The position numbers and the translations under genes were made by a program. The notes below the pieces were generated by a model. The model saw only the letters and a list, made by a program, of their open reading frames with translations, ran no database searches and had not been told where the DNA came from. A DNA stretch of 64,000 nucleotides, from assembly GCA_017461245.1 (NCBI GenBank), contig JAFTYW010000008.1, forward strand, positions 1 through 64,000, read 5' to 3'. This DNA comes from Oscillospiraceae bacterium. GTDB lineage: Bacteria; Bacillota; Clostridia; Oscillospirales; Ruminococcaceae. Positions 40,123 through 48,561 of the stretch are shown here, piece after piece (the stretch's first letter is position 1; the number at the start of each line of letters is the position of its first letter).

Positions 40123-40473
40123 TTAAAAGAGACCGGGGATGCTGGGCATTGCTCCCGAGATTGCAGACATAGTTTCCTGCGAGTCGGTTTCAACCTTGGA
40201 AATAACGTCGTTTACTGCGGCGGTGATAAGATCTTCAAGCATCTCGATATCATCGGGGTCGACAACATCGGGCGAGATCTTAATAGCGGTAACGCTCTTT
40301 TTGCCGGTCATTGTGATCTCAACTGCTCCTCCGCCTACAACAGAGGTGTATTCCTTATTCTCAAGTTCCTCCTGTGCCTTTTGCATATCTGCCTGCACCT
40401 TCTGAACCTGCTTTAACATATTGTTGGGATTCATACCCGACGAGCCGTAGCCCTGAGGAAGTCTTGCTTTCAT
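40123..40473 (-). CDS. YbaB/EbfC nucleoid-associated protein
   Basis: Small DNA-binding protein of about 116 residues found with dnaX and recR in most bacteria. NMLKQVQKVQADMQKAQEELEN is the helical segment, followed by VGGGAVEITMTGKKSVTAIKI and the DPDDIEMLEDLI motif. The ATG at 40473 (MKARLPQGYG) is chosen because AAAGGA lies 8 bp upstream. The longer frame overlaps the exonuclease gene, whose stop codon lies immediately before this start. Confidence 0.92.
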   Translation of the reverse strand: MKARLPQGYGSSGMNPNNMLKQVQKVQADMQKAQEELENKEYTSVVGGGAVEITMTGKKSVTAIKISPDVVDPDDIEMLEDLITAAVNDVISKVETDSQETMSAISGAMPSIPGLF

Positions 40474-40474
40474 A

Positions 40475-41215
40475 TTAGTCATCCTTTCTTTTGTGCGTTT
40501 CATCAAAGTTTTTTACAAACGAGTAGAGCGTTTGCTCAACCAAGGTTTTCTTATCGTGGAAAGCCTGCGGAGCGTATCTGACGCCCTTTATCTGCTCGCC
40601 GCTTATTCCGTACTTAGCGTTAAAACCGAACAGATTTATGTACCTCTCTAAATCGGGGCGCTCGATGTCCATCGCCATAAGCACCTCGACAAGCGCATTA
40701 ACATCGTCAATAGCTCTGTGGCTGTTTTGAACCTTGCCCTCAAGCCCGTATGCCACGATTGCGTTTTCAAGCTTGTGCGGATAGGGTCTTCTATCCTTGT
40801 AGACGGTCAAAGTATCAAGGAATTTAAGAGGATTTTCTATCTTTTTACCCTTTAAAAGAGTTCTTGTAAACATTAGGTCAAACTGAGCGTTGTGGGCAAC
40901 TAAAAGAGTCGGCCCGTCGGTTATCAGCTCATAAAAAATGTCTGCCGCCGCTTCATAAGAAATACCCTTTTCTAAAAGCATCTCGTCGGTTATGCCAGTT
41001 AGGTTTACAACAAAGGGGTCAAGGGTTCTGCCCTCGGGGAGCCTTATAAACTCGTCGACCTCCCTATCTGCAAAAACCCTGCCTCGCTCGTTTTTCTGAA
41101 GCTTTACAGCGGCAAGCTCGATAATTCTATCGTTCTTAAAATCAAGGCCACTGGTTTCGGTATCAAAAACTACGATACTTTTGTATGTGTCAAAAAGTCC
41201 TGATAATTCATTCAT
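40475..41215 (-). CDS. DEDDh 3'-5' exonuclease (DNA polymerase III epsilon-like)
   Basis: 246 residues. The DEDDh motifs are present: VFDTETSGLD (Exo I), VAHNAQFDL (Exo II) and NSHRAIDDVNALVEVL (Exo III His-Asp). The C-terminal ~60 residues are extra and unrecognised. It may be a stand-alone proofreading or repair exonuclease; PolC of Firmicutes carries its own. It lies 2 bp after dnaX and abuts ybaB, so dnaX, exonuclease, ybaB and recR form one transcript. Confidence 0.88.
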   Translation of the reverse strand: MNELSGLFDTYKSIVVFDTETSGLDFKNDRIIELAAVKLQKNERGRVFADREVDEFIRLPEGRTLDPFVVNLTGITDEMLLEKGISYEAAADIFYELITDGPTLLVAHNAQFDLMFTRTLLKGKKIENPLKFLDTLTVYKDRRPYPHKLENAIVAYGLEGKVQNSHRAIDDVNALVEVLMAMDIERPDLERYINLFGFNAKYGISGEQIKGVRYAPQAFHDKKTLVEQTLYSFVKNFDETHKRKDD

Positions 41216-41217
41216 AC

Positions 41218-42831
41218 CTATTCACCGCTTATATCGACACCGTTACGGCGCGCTCTCTTTAAAATTTCGTCCATTGCGCTGCTCTGCGAGGTTGCAGGGC
41301 GTTTTTCCTTGTACTGTGCGATCTTTAGGGGTCTGCCCGAAACCTGAGCCACCGCCGCCTTTAAGGTGTTGCGGTTGTTTTCGCTGCCCTTTAAGAGTGC
41401 AAAGGAGAAATCGGTCGTATCAATATAGACTACATCGCCCTCAATATATGCCGTTGACATTTTGAGCGCCGCAACAAGCGGAGGATTTGTTTTTGAAAGC
41501 GCCTTTAGCACCTCGTCCCAGATGGTAAAGGGGGCTTTTCCCTCTGCGCTCTCGCTGTAAACGGGCTGAGGTGCGGGTGCAGGAGCCTCTTTTTTAGGCT
41601 CGGCAGCAGGCTTGGGAGCCTCCCTCTTTACCTCTGCGGCAGGTTTTACAGTTTGCGATGCCGAGAAAGGCGAAAAATCAATCGGCACAGAGGTTAATCT
41701 CTGCTCTAATTTTTCAATTCTTCTTAAGAGCGCATCGTTATCTGCCGAAAGGAAGGGTGAGCAAAGCCTTATAAGGCACTGCTCAAACAATATATTGGGA
41801 TAAGATGATTTTCCTATGGTGTTAAGCGCCTCTGAAAGAGTGTCGAGGCAGAACATGATCTGCGAAAGGGGCATTTTTTCAGCGTAGTCCGCAATAAGCT
41901 CTAAATCAGAGCCTACAGGGAAAAGCTCAACCTTTTTGGTACCCACCGACTTTGCAATCATAATATCTCTGTAAAGAGCGGTAAGTTCGGAAACTATAAA
42001 ACTAAAGGAAAGCGAGCCGCTATGCGCCTTTGCGGCGAGCGAAACCGCCTCGGCGGCGTTTTCGTTTATGACCGCATCGGCGATCTTTAAAATAAAGCTT
42101 CTATCCGCCTGGCCCGAAACCGAGGAAACTACCTCGCGGGTCACGTTATTATCAAAGGATGCACACTGATCAAAGAGCGAGAGGGCATCTCTCATTCCGC
42201 CGTCTGCAAGGCGGGCGATGACCGCCGCCGCATCACTTTCAAGGTTTATTCCTTCGCCGTCTGCAACCTTCATAAGCTGCTCTACAATAAGGGAATCCTC
42301 GATCCTCGAAAAGTCAAAGCGCTGACAACGGGAAATGATGGTTACGGGAACTTGATGCACCTCAGTCGTTGCAAGGATAAAGATTATATGCGCAGGCGGC
42401 TCTTCCATAATTTTTAAGAGCGCGTTAAAGGCGCTTGTGCTTAACATATGCACCTCGTCTATAATATAAACGCGGTACTTACAAACTGCAGGGAGATAGA
42501 CCGACTCCTCAATAATCTCGCGGATATTGTCAACGCCTGTATGGCTGGCGGCGTCTATCTCAACAACGTCAATTGCTGAGCCGTTTTGAATGCTTTTGCA
42601 GTTATCGCACTCAAGGCAGGGGTCACCATTATTGTGATTTAAGCAATTTACTGCCTTGGAGAATATTTTGGCGCAGGTTGTTTTGCCCGTACCTCTCGAA
42701 CCTGTGAAAAGATATGCGTGTCCGATCTTGCCGCTTGCGATCTGATTTTTAAGGACTGTAACGATATAGTCCTGCCCGATCACATCTTCAAAAATCTGGG
42801 GACGCCATTTTCTATACAACGCCTTGTGCAT
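41218..42831 (-). CDS. dnaX: DNA polymerase III subunit gamma/tau
   Basis: Clamp-loader ATPase. 537 residues: Walker A GSRGTGKTT (~43-51), a four-Cys zinc module (CLNHNNGDPCLECDNC), Walker B VYIIDEVHML and the SRC motif IISRCQRFDF. The gamma-specific collar is followed by a Pro/Ala-rich linker (~400-430, KPAAEPKKEAPAPAP) and a tau-like C-terminal domain that would contact the polymerase. First gene of the dnaX-recR cluster, with its own consensus promoter. Confidence 0.96.
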   Translation of the reverse strand: MHKALYRKWRPQIFEDVIGQDYIVTVLKNQIASGKIGHAYLFTGSRGTGKTTCAKIFSKAVNCLNHNNGDPCLECDNCKSIQNGSAIDVVEIDAASHTGVDNIREIIEESVYLPAVCKYRVYIIDEVHMLSTSAFNALLKIMEEPPAHIIFILATTEVHQVPVTIISRCQRFDFSRIEDSLIVEQLMKVADGEGINLESDAAAVIARLADGGMRDALSLFDQCASFDNNVTREVVSSVSGQADRSFILKIADAVINENAAEAVSLAAKAHSGSLSFSFIVSELTALYRDIMIAKSVGTKKVELFPVGSDLELIADYAEKMPLSQIMFCLDTLSEALNTIGKSSYPNILFEQCLIRLCSPFLSADNDALLRRIEKLEQRLTSVPIDFSPFSASQTVKPAAEVKREAPKPAAEPKKEAPAPAPQPVYSESAEGKAPFTIWDEVLKALSKTNPPLVAALKMSTAYIEGDVVYIDTTDFSFALLKGSENNRNTLKAAVAQVSGRPLKIAQYKEKRPATSQSSAMDEILKRARRNGVDISGE

Positions 42832-42864
42832 ACACTTTCCTCCTAAGCATACAAATACAGTTTA

Positions 42865-42893
42865 ATTATACCTTTTTTAAGGCACAATGTCAA
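42865..42893 (-). promoter_or_regulatory. Consensus promoter for the dnaX cluster
   Basis: Perfect TTGACA, 17 bp, perfect TATAAT on the minus strand, about 30 bp before the start codon. Confidence 0.9.
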
Positions 42894-42916
42894 TCAATAA
42901 AAAACCGCTTTTAGCA

Positions 42917-42945
42917 TTGAAATATGGTGTTTTTTGTGGTAAGAT
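42917..42945 (+). promoter_or_regulatory. Promoter for rqcH
   Basis: TTGAAA, 17 bp, TAAGAT, about 25 bp before the rqcH start. Confidence 0.6.
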
Positions 42946-42972
42946 ATATAAAAAATGAGTGAGGTGAAAATT

Positions 42973-44724
42973 ATGGCGCTTGACGGCTTGTGTTTGTCTG
43001 CTATAAGCAGGCAGATTTCCGAAAATTACATAGACGCACGCGTTGAAAAGGTTTCCCAGCCTGCAAAGGACGCCATAGTTTTGACTCTGCGCTTTCGTGG
43101 CGGCAGCAAAAAGCTTCTCATTTCGGCAGGAGCTATGGGAGCTCGGCTTCATTTTACCGAGGCTCAGATCGAAAACCCGCAGACTCCGCCTATGTTCTGC
43201 ATGCTTATGCGCAAGCACTTATCGGGCGGCAGGCTTATAGGCGTTCGTCAGCTCGGGTTTGACAGAGTTCTTTTCCTCGATTTTGAGGTTTTAAACGAGC
43301 TTGCCGACAAGGTGACGGTCACCCTCTGCGTTGAGATCATGGGGCATAACAGCAATATTATTCTCATAAATTCCGACGGAAAGATCATCGACGCTATAAA
43401 AAGGGTCAACGCCGAGGTTTCGAGCGTGCGCCTTTGTCTGCCTGGAGTTAAATACGAACTCCCTCCCCAGCAGGACAAGAAAAACCTTTTAGAAATAGAC
43501 AAAAACGAGCTAAAAAGCGACCTTTTATCCTTTGGCGATGTGAACTTAAGCAAGGCGCTTTTAAGCCTTTACAGCGGCCTTTCTCCCCTTTTATGCCGCG
43601 AGATAGCTTTTTACGCCTCAAAGGGCTCGGATATGCTCTGCAGCGAGCTTAATAAGGACGCCATAGACCGAATTTTCTTTTTTGTTACTCAGATCAGCAG
43701 CTTTCTTAAAGAGCCGCAGCCCACAATGCTTTGCGACCAAAGCCGCACTCCCAAGGAATTTTCCTTTATGCCGATAAGGCAGTACGGGCACAACATGATA
43801 AGCCGTGAGTTTGAGAGCGTTGACGAGCTTCTTGACAGCTTTTACAGCGAAAAGGACAGGCTTGAGAGGGTCAAGCAAAAAAGCGGCGACCTACTTAAAA
43901 CTGTTGTAAACATTTCTGACAGAATTGCAAGAAAGCTTGAAAACCAGCGCCTTGACCTTAAAAAGTGCGAGGACAAAGAAAAGCTTAGACGCTACGGCGA
44001 CATTATTTACGCAAACCTTTCATTTATTGAAAAGGGTGCATCCAAGGCAGTTCTGACCGATTTTTACGACGAAAATACACCTCAAGTCGAAATAGCGCTC
44101 GACCCGCGTCTTACCGCCGCGCAAAATGCACAGAAATATTACAACGAGTACCGCAAGGCTGACACCGCTGAAAAGATGCTGACCTCGCTTATAAAGAGTG
44201 GCGAGGCCGAGCTGCTTTACATTGACTCGGTTTTCGATTCGCTCACAAGAGCCGCAAGCGAAAGCGAGCTATCTGCCATTCGTGCCGAGCTTTTTGATGC
44301 AAAATACATCCGCAAAAAACCCGACAAAAAGCAGATAAAAACCTCTATTCCCTATTTAAAATACACCTCGTCCGACGGCTTTACCATCCTTTGCGGCAGA
44401 AACAATATGCAAAACGACAAGCTAACCTTAAAAGAGTCGGCAAAGGGCGATATATGGTTCCACACTCAGAAGATACCCGGCTCACACACCGTTGTGCTGA
44501 CCGAGGGCAAAGCAGTTCCCGACAGCACACTTGAAGAGGCGGCAATCATTGCAGCATTTAACAGCAAGGCGAGAAGCTCTACAAAGGTCGCGGTTGACTA
44601 CACCGAGATAAAGAACGTTAAAAAGCCTTCGGGTGCAAAACCCGGAATGGTCATATACGAAACCTTTAAGACCGCCATTGTTACTCCCGACGAGGAGCTT
44701 ATTAAAAAGCTTGTTTCAAAATAA
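42973..44724 (+). CDS. rqcH: Ribosome quality-control protein RqcH (NFACT/FbpA family)
   Basis: Binds split 50S subunits carrying peptidyl-tRNA and adds alanine tails that mark the chain for degradation. About 583 residues: NFACT-N (~1-220), a coiled-coil middle (~280-430) and NFACT-R (~450-550). NFACT-R shows DGFTILCGRNNMQNDKLTLK and IWFHTQKIPGSHTVV. ATG at 42973 follows GAGGTGA; an ATG six codons earlier overlaps that site. Formerly annotated fibronectin-binding protein. Monocistronic, divergent from dnaX, and only 5 kb from tmRNA-smpB, so two rescue pathways are close together. Confidence 0.93.
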   Translation: MALDGLCLSAISRQISENYIDARVEKVSQPAKDAIVLTLRFRGGSKKLLISAGAMGARLHFTEAQIENPQTPPMFCMLMRKHLSGGRLIGVRQLGFDRVLFLDFEVLNELADKVTVTLCVEIMGHNSNIILINSDGKIIDAIKRVNAEVSSVRLCLPGVKYELPPQQDKKNLLEIDKNELKSDLLSFGDVNLSKALLSLYSGLSPLLCREIAFYASKGSDMLCSELNKDAIDRIFFFVTQISSFLKEPQPTMLCDQSRTPKEFSFMPIRQYGHNMISREFESVDELLDSFYSEKDRLERVKQKSGDLLKTVVNISDRIARKLENQRLDLKKCEDKEKLRRYGDIIYANLSFIEKGASKAVLTDFYDENTPQVEIALDPRLTAAQNAQKYYNEYRKADTAEKMLTSLIKSGEAELLYIDSVFDSLTRAASESELSAIRAELFDAKYIRKKPDKKQIKTSIPYLKYTSSDGFTILCGRNNMQNDKLTLKESAKGDIWFHTQKIPGSHTVVLTEGKAVPDSTLEEAAIIAAFNSKARSSTKVAVDYTEIKNVKKPSGAKPGMVIYETFKTAIVTPDEELIKKLVSK

Positions 44725-44732
44725 CATCTAGG

Positions 44733-44758
44733 CCCCCGCTACTGCGGGGGATTTTTTT
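44733..44758 (+). terminator. Terminator after rqcH
   Basis: CCCCCGC and GCGGGGG around TACT, followed by ATTTTTTT. Confidence 0.9.
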
Positions 44759-44788
44759 CTTTCATATTAACAAAAGGCACTATTTATG

Positions 44789-44817
44789 TTGCTTTTTTGT
44801 TTTGTATGTGGTATACT
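44789..44817 (+). promoter_or_regulatory. Promoter for the OPT transporter-PqqD pair
   Basis: TTGCTT, 17 bp, TATACT, about 60 bp before the start codon. Confidence 0.55.
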
Positions 44818-44875
44818 AACTGTGTTTAGTTTAAAAAAGCTGCATTTATTTAAAAGGCGGCGGAATGGAGATATT

Positions 44876-46786
44876 ATGGACAAGCAAAAAGAATTTAAGC
44901 CGTATATCCCCGCAGAAAAGGTGACTCCCGAGCTTACCTTTACATCCATTGCTATGGGTATTATTCTTGCGGTTATATTCGGCGCAGCAAACGCTTATCT
45001 TGGACTGCGAGTTGGAATGACCGTTTCGGCATCCATCCCCTCGGCAGTTATTGCAATGGGCGTTATCCGCATTTTGATGCGCAGAAACTCGATTTTGGAA
45101 AGCAATATGGTTCAGACCATCGGCTCTGCAGGTGAATCGCTTGCAGCGGGCGCGATCTTTACCCTTCCTGCTCTCTTTTTATGGGCGGCCGAGGGCAAGA
45201 CCGACAAGCCGGGCATCCTTGAGATAACCCTTATCGCTTTAATCGGCGGTCTTTTGGGTGTTTTCTTTATGGTACCCTTGAGAAACGCTCTTATCGTTAA
45301 GGAGCACGCTACACTTCCCTACCCCGAGGGAACTGCCTGCGCAGAGGTTCTCTTGGCGGGCGAAAAGGGCGGCGCCAGCGCATCCACCGTTTTTTCGGGC
45401 ATGGGCTTTGCGGCTCTCTTTAAGTTCATCATTGACGGTCTTAAGCTCGTTTCGGGCGAGATCACGGTTGCAGTTAAGGGCTTTGCAGGCGCAATCGGAA
45501 CTCAGATATATCCCGCCGTTGTCAGCGTTGGTTACATCTGCGGCGCAAAGATCTCATCCTATATGTTTGCGGGCGGCTTACTTAGCTGGCTTGTTATCAT
45601 TCCCCTTATCGTTATGTTCGGCGCTGATATTACCCTTTATCCCGGCACAGAGCCCATCAGCCAGATCTTTGCAGAGGGCGGAGCCAGCGCTATCTGGAGC
45701 TCTTATATCAGATACATCGGCGCAGGCGCACTTGCCGCAGGCGGAATCATCAGCCTTATCAAGTCGCTCCCTCTTATTGTTAAGACCTTTGGCGGCGCTA
45801 TGAAGAGCATGAAGGGCGCAGGAGCTGCAAGTAGCCTCAGAACCGAAAAGGACATCAGTATTAAAACAATCTTAATTTCAGTAGTAGCTCTCACACTTGC
45901 CGTTTGGCTTGTTCCCGCAATTCCCGTTTCGCTTCTCGGCGCTGTTATCGTCGTTGTGTTCGGCTTCTTCTTCGCAACCGTTTCTTCGAGAATGGTTGGT
46001 TTAGTTGGAAGCAGTAACAACCCCGTTTCAGGAATGGCAATCGCAACATTGCTTGTTGCAACCCTTATCTTAAAGCTGACAGGCAGCGAGGGCATCGCAG
46101 GTATGACAAGCGCTATCGCAATCGGCTCGGTCATCTGCATTGTTGCCGCTATCGCAGGCGACACCTCGCAAGACCTTAAGACTGGTTACCTCCTCGGCGC
46201 AACACCCAAAAAGCAGCAGATCGGCGAGATCGCAGGCGTTGTTTCGGCGGCTCTTGCAATCGGAGGCACACTTTATCTCTTAGACAGCGCTTGGGGCTTT
46301 GGCTCTGACCAGCTTGCCGCTCCTCAGGCAACCCTAATGAAGCTTATCACCGAGGGCGTTATGGACGGCAATCTGCCTTGGAACTTAGTTTTCATCGGCG
46401 CATTTATTGCTATCGTTGTTGAAATTATCGGCATCCCCGTTCTCCCATTTGCAATCGGCATTTATCTGCCCGTTCAGCTCAATGCCTGCATTATGGTTGG
46501 CGGACTTGTAAGACTTTTACTTGACAAGATGAAGATGAAGAATGAGGAAAAGAGAACCGAAATCGTAAACGACGGCATCCTCTTCTGCTCGGGTATGATC
46601 GCAGGTGAAGGACTTGTTGGAATACTTCTTGCTCTGCTCGCAGTATTCGGCGTTGACAAAATGCTCGATCTCTCGGGTATACTCGGTATCCCCGCAGTTG
46701 TTTCGGACATCGGCGGCATCGTTCTCTTTGGCCTTATCGTTCTTACACTTCTTAAATTCTCTCTTTGGAAAAAGCGTGATAAATAA
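44876..46786 (+). CDS. OPT-family oligopeptide transporter
   Basis: Proton-coupled importer family for peptides or metal chelates; about 636 residues with roughly 15 membrane helices. Typical segments are FGAANAYLGLRVGMTVSASI near the N-terminus, QTIGSAGESLAAGAIFTLPA, ATLPYPEGTACAEVL and GLVGSSNNPVSGM in the second half. Substrate unknown. ATG at 44876 follows GGAG; the longer upstream frame includes the promoter and is rejected. Its stop overlaps the start of a PqqD-like gene (TAATGA), so the two are translationally coupled, which hints at a peptide-linked function. Confidence 0.92.
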   Translation: MDKQKEFKPYIPAEKVTPELTFTSIAMGIILAVIFGAANAYLGLRVGMTVSASIPSAVIAMGVIRILMRRNSILESNMVQTIGSAGESLAAGAIFTLPALFLWAAEGKTDKPGILEITLIALIGGLLGVFFMVPLRNALIVKEHATLPYPEGTACAEVLLAGEKGGASASTVFSGMGFAALFKFIIDGLKLVSGEITVAVKGFAGAIGTQIYPAVVSVGYICGAKISSYMFAGGLLSWLVIIPLIVMFGADITLYPGTEPISQIFAEGGASAIWSSYIRYIGAGALAAGGIISLIKSLPLIVKTFGGAMKSMKGAGAASSLRTEKDISIKTILISVVALTLAVWLVPAIPVSLLGAVIVVVFGFFFATVSSRMVGLVGSSNNPVSGMAIATLLVATLILKLTGSEGIAGMTSAIAIGSVICIVAAIAGDTSQDLKTGYLLGATPKKQQIGEIAGVVSAALAIGGTLYLLDSAWGFGSDQLAAPQATLMKLITEGVMDGNLPWNLVFIGAFIAIVVEIIGIPVLPFAIGIYLPVQLNACIMVGGLVRLLLDKMKMKNEEKRTEIVNDGILFCSGMIAGEGLVGILLALLAVFGVDKMLDLSGILGIPAVVSDIGGIVLFGLIVLTLLKFSLWKKRDK

Positions 46787-47139
46787 TGAAAAAGAAGAAT
46801 GTAATAGACGAAAATTATCTTGAAAAGATCCCTTTTAGAAACCCAATGCTTGGTTGGAGTACTGACGAAAACGGCATTGTATCTCTTGAAATTCAGAACA
46901 CAGGCGTTTTCAACCGAATAGCGCAAAAGCTCTTTAAAAAGCCCAAGGTAAGCTACGTTCACTTAGACGAAATGGGCAGTTTTCTCTGGCCGCTTCTTGA
47001 CGGCGAGGAAAACCTTATCGAGCTTGGAAAAAAGGTTGACGAGCATTTCGGCGAGAAGGCTCACCCCCTTTACGAGCGCCTTGCAAAGTACTTTCAGATA
47101 CTCGACAGCTACGCCTTTGTAATCTGGGTAAAGAAATAA
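46786..47139 (+). CDS. PqqD-family (RRE-like) small protein
   Basis: 117 residues, cytoplasmic. The middle carries the PqqD pattern HLDEMGSFLWPLLDGEENLI followed by a helical ELGKKVDEHFG segment, the winged-helix fold used as a precursor-peptide recognition element (RRE) in RiPP biosynthesis. The N-terminal IPFRNPMLGWSTDENGIVSL strands fit the same domain. No radical SAM enzyme, precursor peptide or protease is adjacent, so it is not part of a visible RiPP cluster. Tight coupling to the OPT transporter suggests that it recognises a transported peptide or regulates the transporter; this is inference. Confidence 0.75.
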   Translation: MKKKNVIDENYLEKIPFRNPMLGWSTDENGIVSLEIQNTGVFNRIAQKLFKKPKVSYVHLDEMGSFLWPLLDGEENLIELGKKVDEHFGEKAHPLYERLAKYFQILDSYAFVIWVKK

Positions 47140-47141
47140 GC

Positions 47142-47174
47142 AAAACTGCCGCTTTTAAAAGCGGCAGTTTTTTG
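47142..47174 (+). terminator. Terminator after the PqqD-like gene
   Basis: AAAACTGCCGC and GCGGCAGTTTT around TTTTAAAA. Confidence 0.85.
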
Positions 47175-47192
47175 TTTTAGCCTTTTATCTGC

Positions 47193-47222
47193 TTGACAAA
47201 AAATATTTGATTGTGGTATAAT
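47193..47222 (+). promoter_or_regulatory. Promoter for the Phe T-box and pheST
   Basis: Perfect TTGACA, 18 bp, perfect TATAAT. Confidence 0.85.
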
Positions 47223-47229
47223 GCCAAAG

Positions 47230-47478
47230 TACTGTGAAAATGTGTAAGTAGCGGCTATGTAAGTCTTAAAGAGAACGGACATCATCGGCTGTAAGTGTCC
47301 GAGATAGCGTAGCACGTGAATTTCAGCATTGGAGTATCCTGCGAAAATCGTTTTATGAAATAAGCAGGGTGTTGGCATCGCACGCCATCGATGCTACTAA
47401 AGTGCAGAGCAATGCTCTGAATTTGGGTGGTACCGCGGGTTTTTATGCTCGTCCCTTGTTTTAGGGACGAGTTTTATT
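47230..47478 (+). promoter_or_regulatory. T-box riboswitch for phenylalanine (pheST leader)
   Basis: A ~250-nt leader that senses uncharged tRNA. The T-box sequence TGGGTGGTACCGCG (47424-47437) is diagnostic. Upstream, the stem I region has GAATTTCAGC, placing TTC (Phe) in the specifier loop. The terminator GCTCGTCCCT/AGGGACGAGT (47447-47472) with a T tail lies 25 bp before the pheS ATG. Phe starvation should favour the antiterminator and raise pheST. Confidence 0.95.
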
Positions 47479-47496
47479 ATTTTTGGAGGTTATTTT

Positions 47497-48549
47497 ATGA
47501 ACGAAAACATTCTCGAGCTTAAAAATTTATTTGACGCTTCGATCGCAAAGGTCCTCGATGCGTCGGCTCTTGACGAAATAAGAGTTTCCTACCTTGGAAA
47601 GAACGGCTCTGTTACGGGGCTCCTAAAAAATATGGGCGCTCTCTCCCCCGACGAGAGAAAGACCTACGGCAAGGACGTTAACGACCTTAAAAATTACATT
47701 TCGGGCGCAATTGACGAAAAGCTCATCTACTTAAACGAGCAGGCCCTCAAAAAAGAGCTTGAGGCTATGCCCGAGTTTGACGTTTCAGCCCCCGTTGACA
47801 CAGACAGAGGCTCATATCATCCCATTACGCTTGTCCAGCGCCAGTGCGAGAATGTTTTTCGCACCATGGGCTTTACCATTGAGGATTACAGCGAGATAGT
47901 TACCGACTACGAGTGCTTTGAGGCTTTAAACATTCCTAAATTCCACCCCGCAAGAGATATGCAGGACACCTACTATCTTGAAAACGGTCAGCTCCTTAAA
48001 AGCCACACCTCTGCGGCACAAAACGCCATCTACAAAAAATACAAGAAAGCGCTTGTTGAGGAAGGCAAGCCTATCCGCGCCATCTTCCCCGGAAGATGCT
48101 TCAGAAACGAAAACACCGACGCCTGCCACGAAAACACCTTCTTCCAGATGGAAGGCGTTATGGTTGACAAGAACATTTCCATTTCAAACCTTATCTTCTT
48201 TATGAAAACCATGCTTTCGGCAGTGTTTGAGAAGGACATCAACGTTCGTCTGCGCCCCGGCTTCTTCCCCTTTGTTGAGCCCGGCTTTGAGCTTGACATC
48301 AGCTGCCTTATCTGCGGCGGCGAGGGCTGTCCCTCCTGCAAGCACAGCGGCTGGCTTGAGCTTTGCCCCTGCGGCATGATCCACCCCAACGTTCTTCGTG
48401 AGGGCGGAATTGACCCCGAGGAGTACACCGGCTTTGCATTCGGCCTTGGTCTTACCAGACTTGCAATGATGAAATACGGCGTTAAGGATATTCGTGACCT
48501 AAACGGCGGCAGTCTTGCAAATCTCGCGCAGTTTACTGAGGATAAGTAA
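47497..48549 (+). CDS. pheS: Phenylalanyl-tRNA synthetase alpha subunit
   Basis: Catalytic subunit of the (alpha-beta)2 enzyme. 350 residues: N-terminal coiled coil (~1-90), then the class II core with motif 1 in HPITLVQRQCENVFRTMGF, motif 2 in GRCFRNENTDACHENTFFQ, a Cys-rich insert CLICGGEGCPSC, and motif 3 in GFAFGLGLTRLAMMKYG. The C-terminal portion ends in IRDLNGGSL. TTTGGAGG precedes the ATG. pheT is 12 bp downstream. Confidence 0.97.
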   Translation: MNENILELKNLFDASIAKVLDASALDEIRVSYLGKNGSVTGLLKNMGALSPDERKTYGKDVNDLKNYISGAIDEKLIYLNEQALKKELEAMPEFDVSAPVDTDRGSYHPITLVQRQCENVFRTMGFTIEDYSEIVTDYECFEALNIPKFHPARDMQDTYYLENGQLLKSHTSAAQNAIYKKYKKALVEEGKPIRAIFPGRCFRNENTDACHENTFFQMEGVMVDKNISISNLIFFMKTMLSAVFEKDINVRLRPGFFPFVEPGFELDISCLICGGEGCPSCKHSGWLELCPCGMIHPNVLREGGIDPEEYTGFAFGLGLTRLAMMKYGVKDIRDLNGGSLANLAQFTEDK

Positions 48550-48561
48550 GGAGAGGAAACT

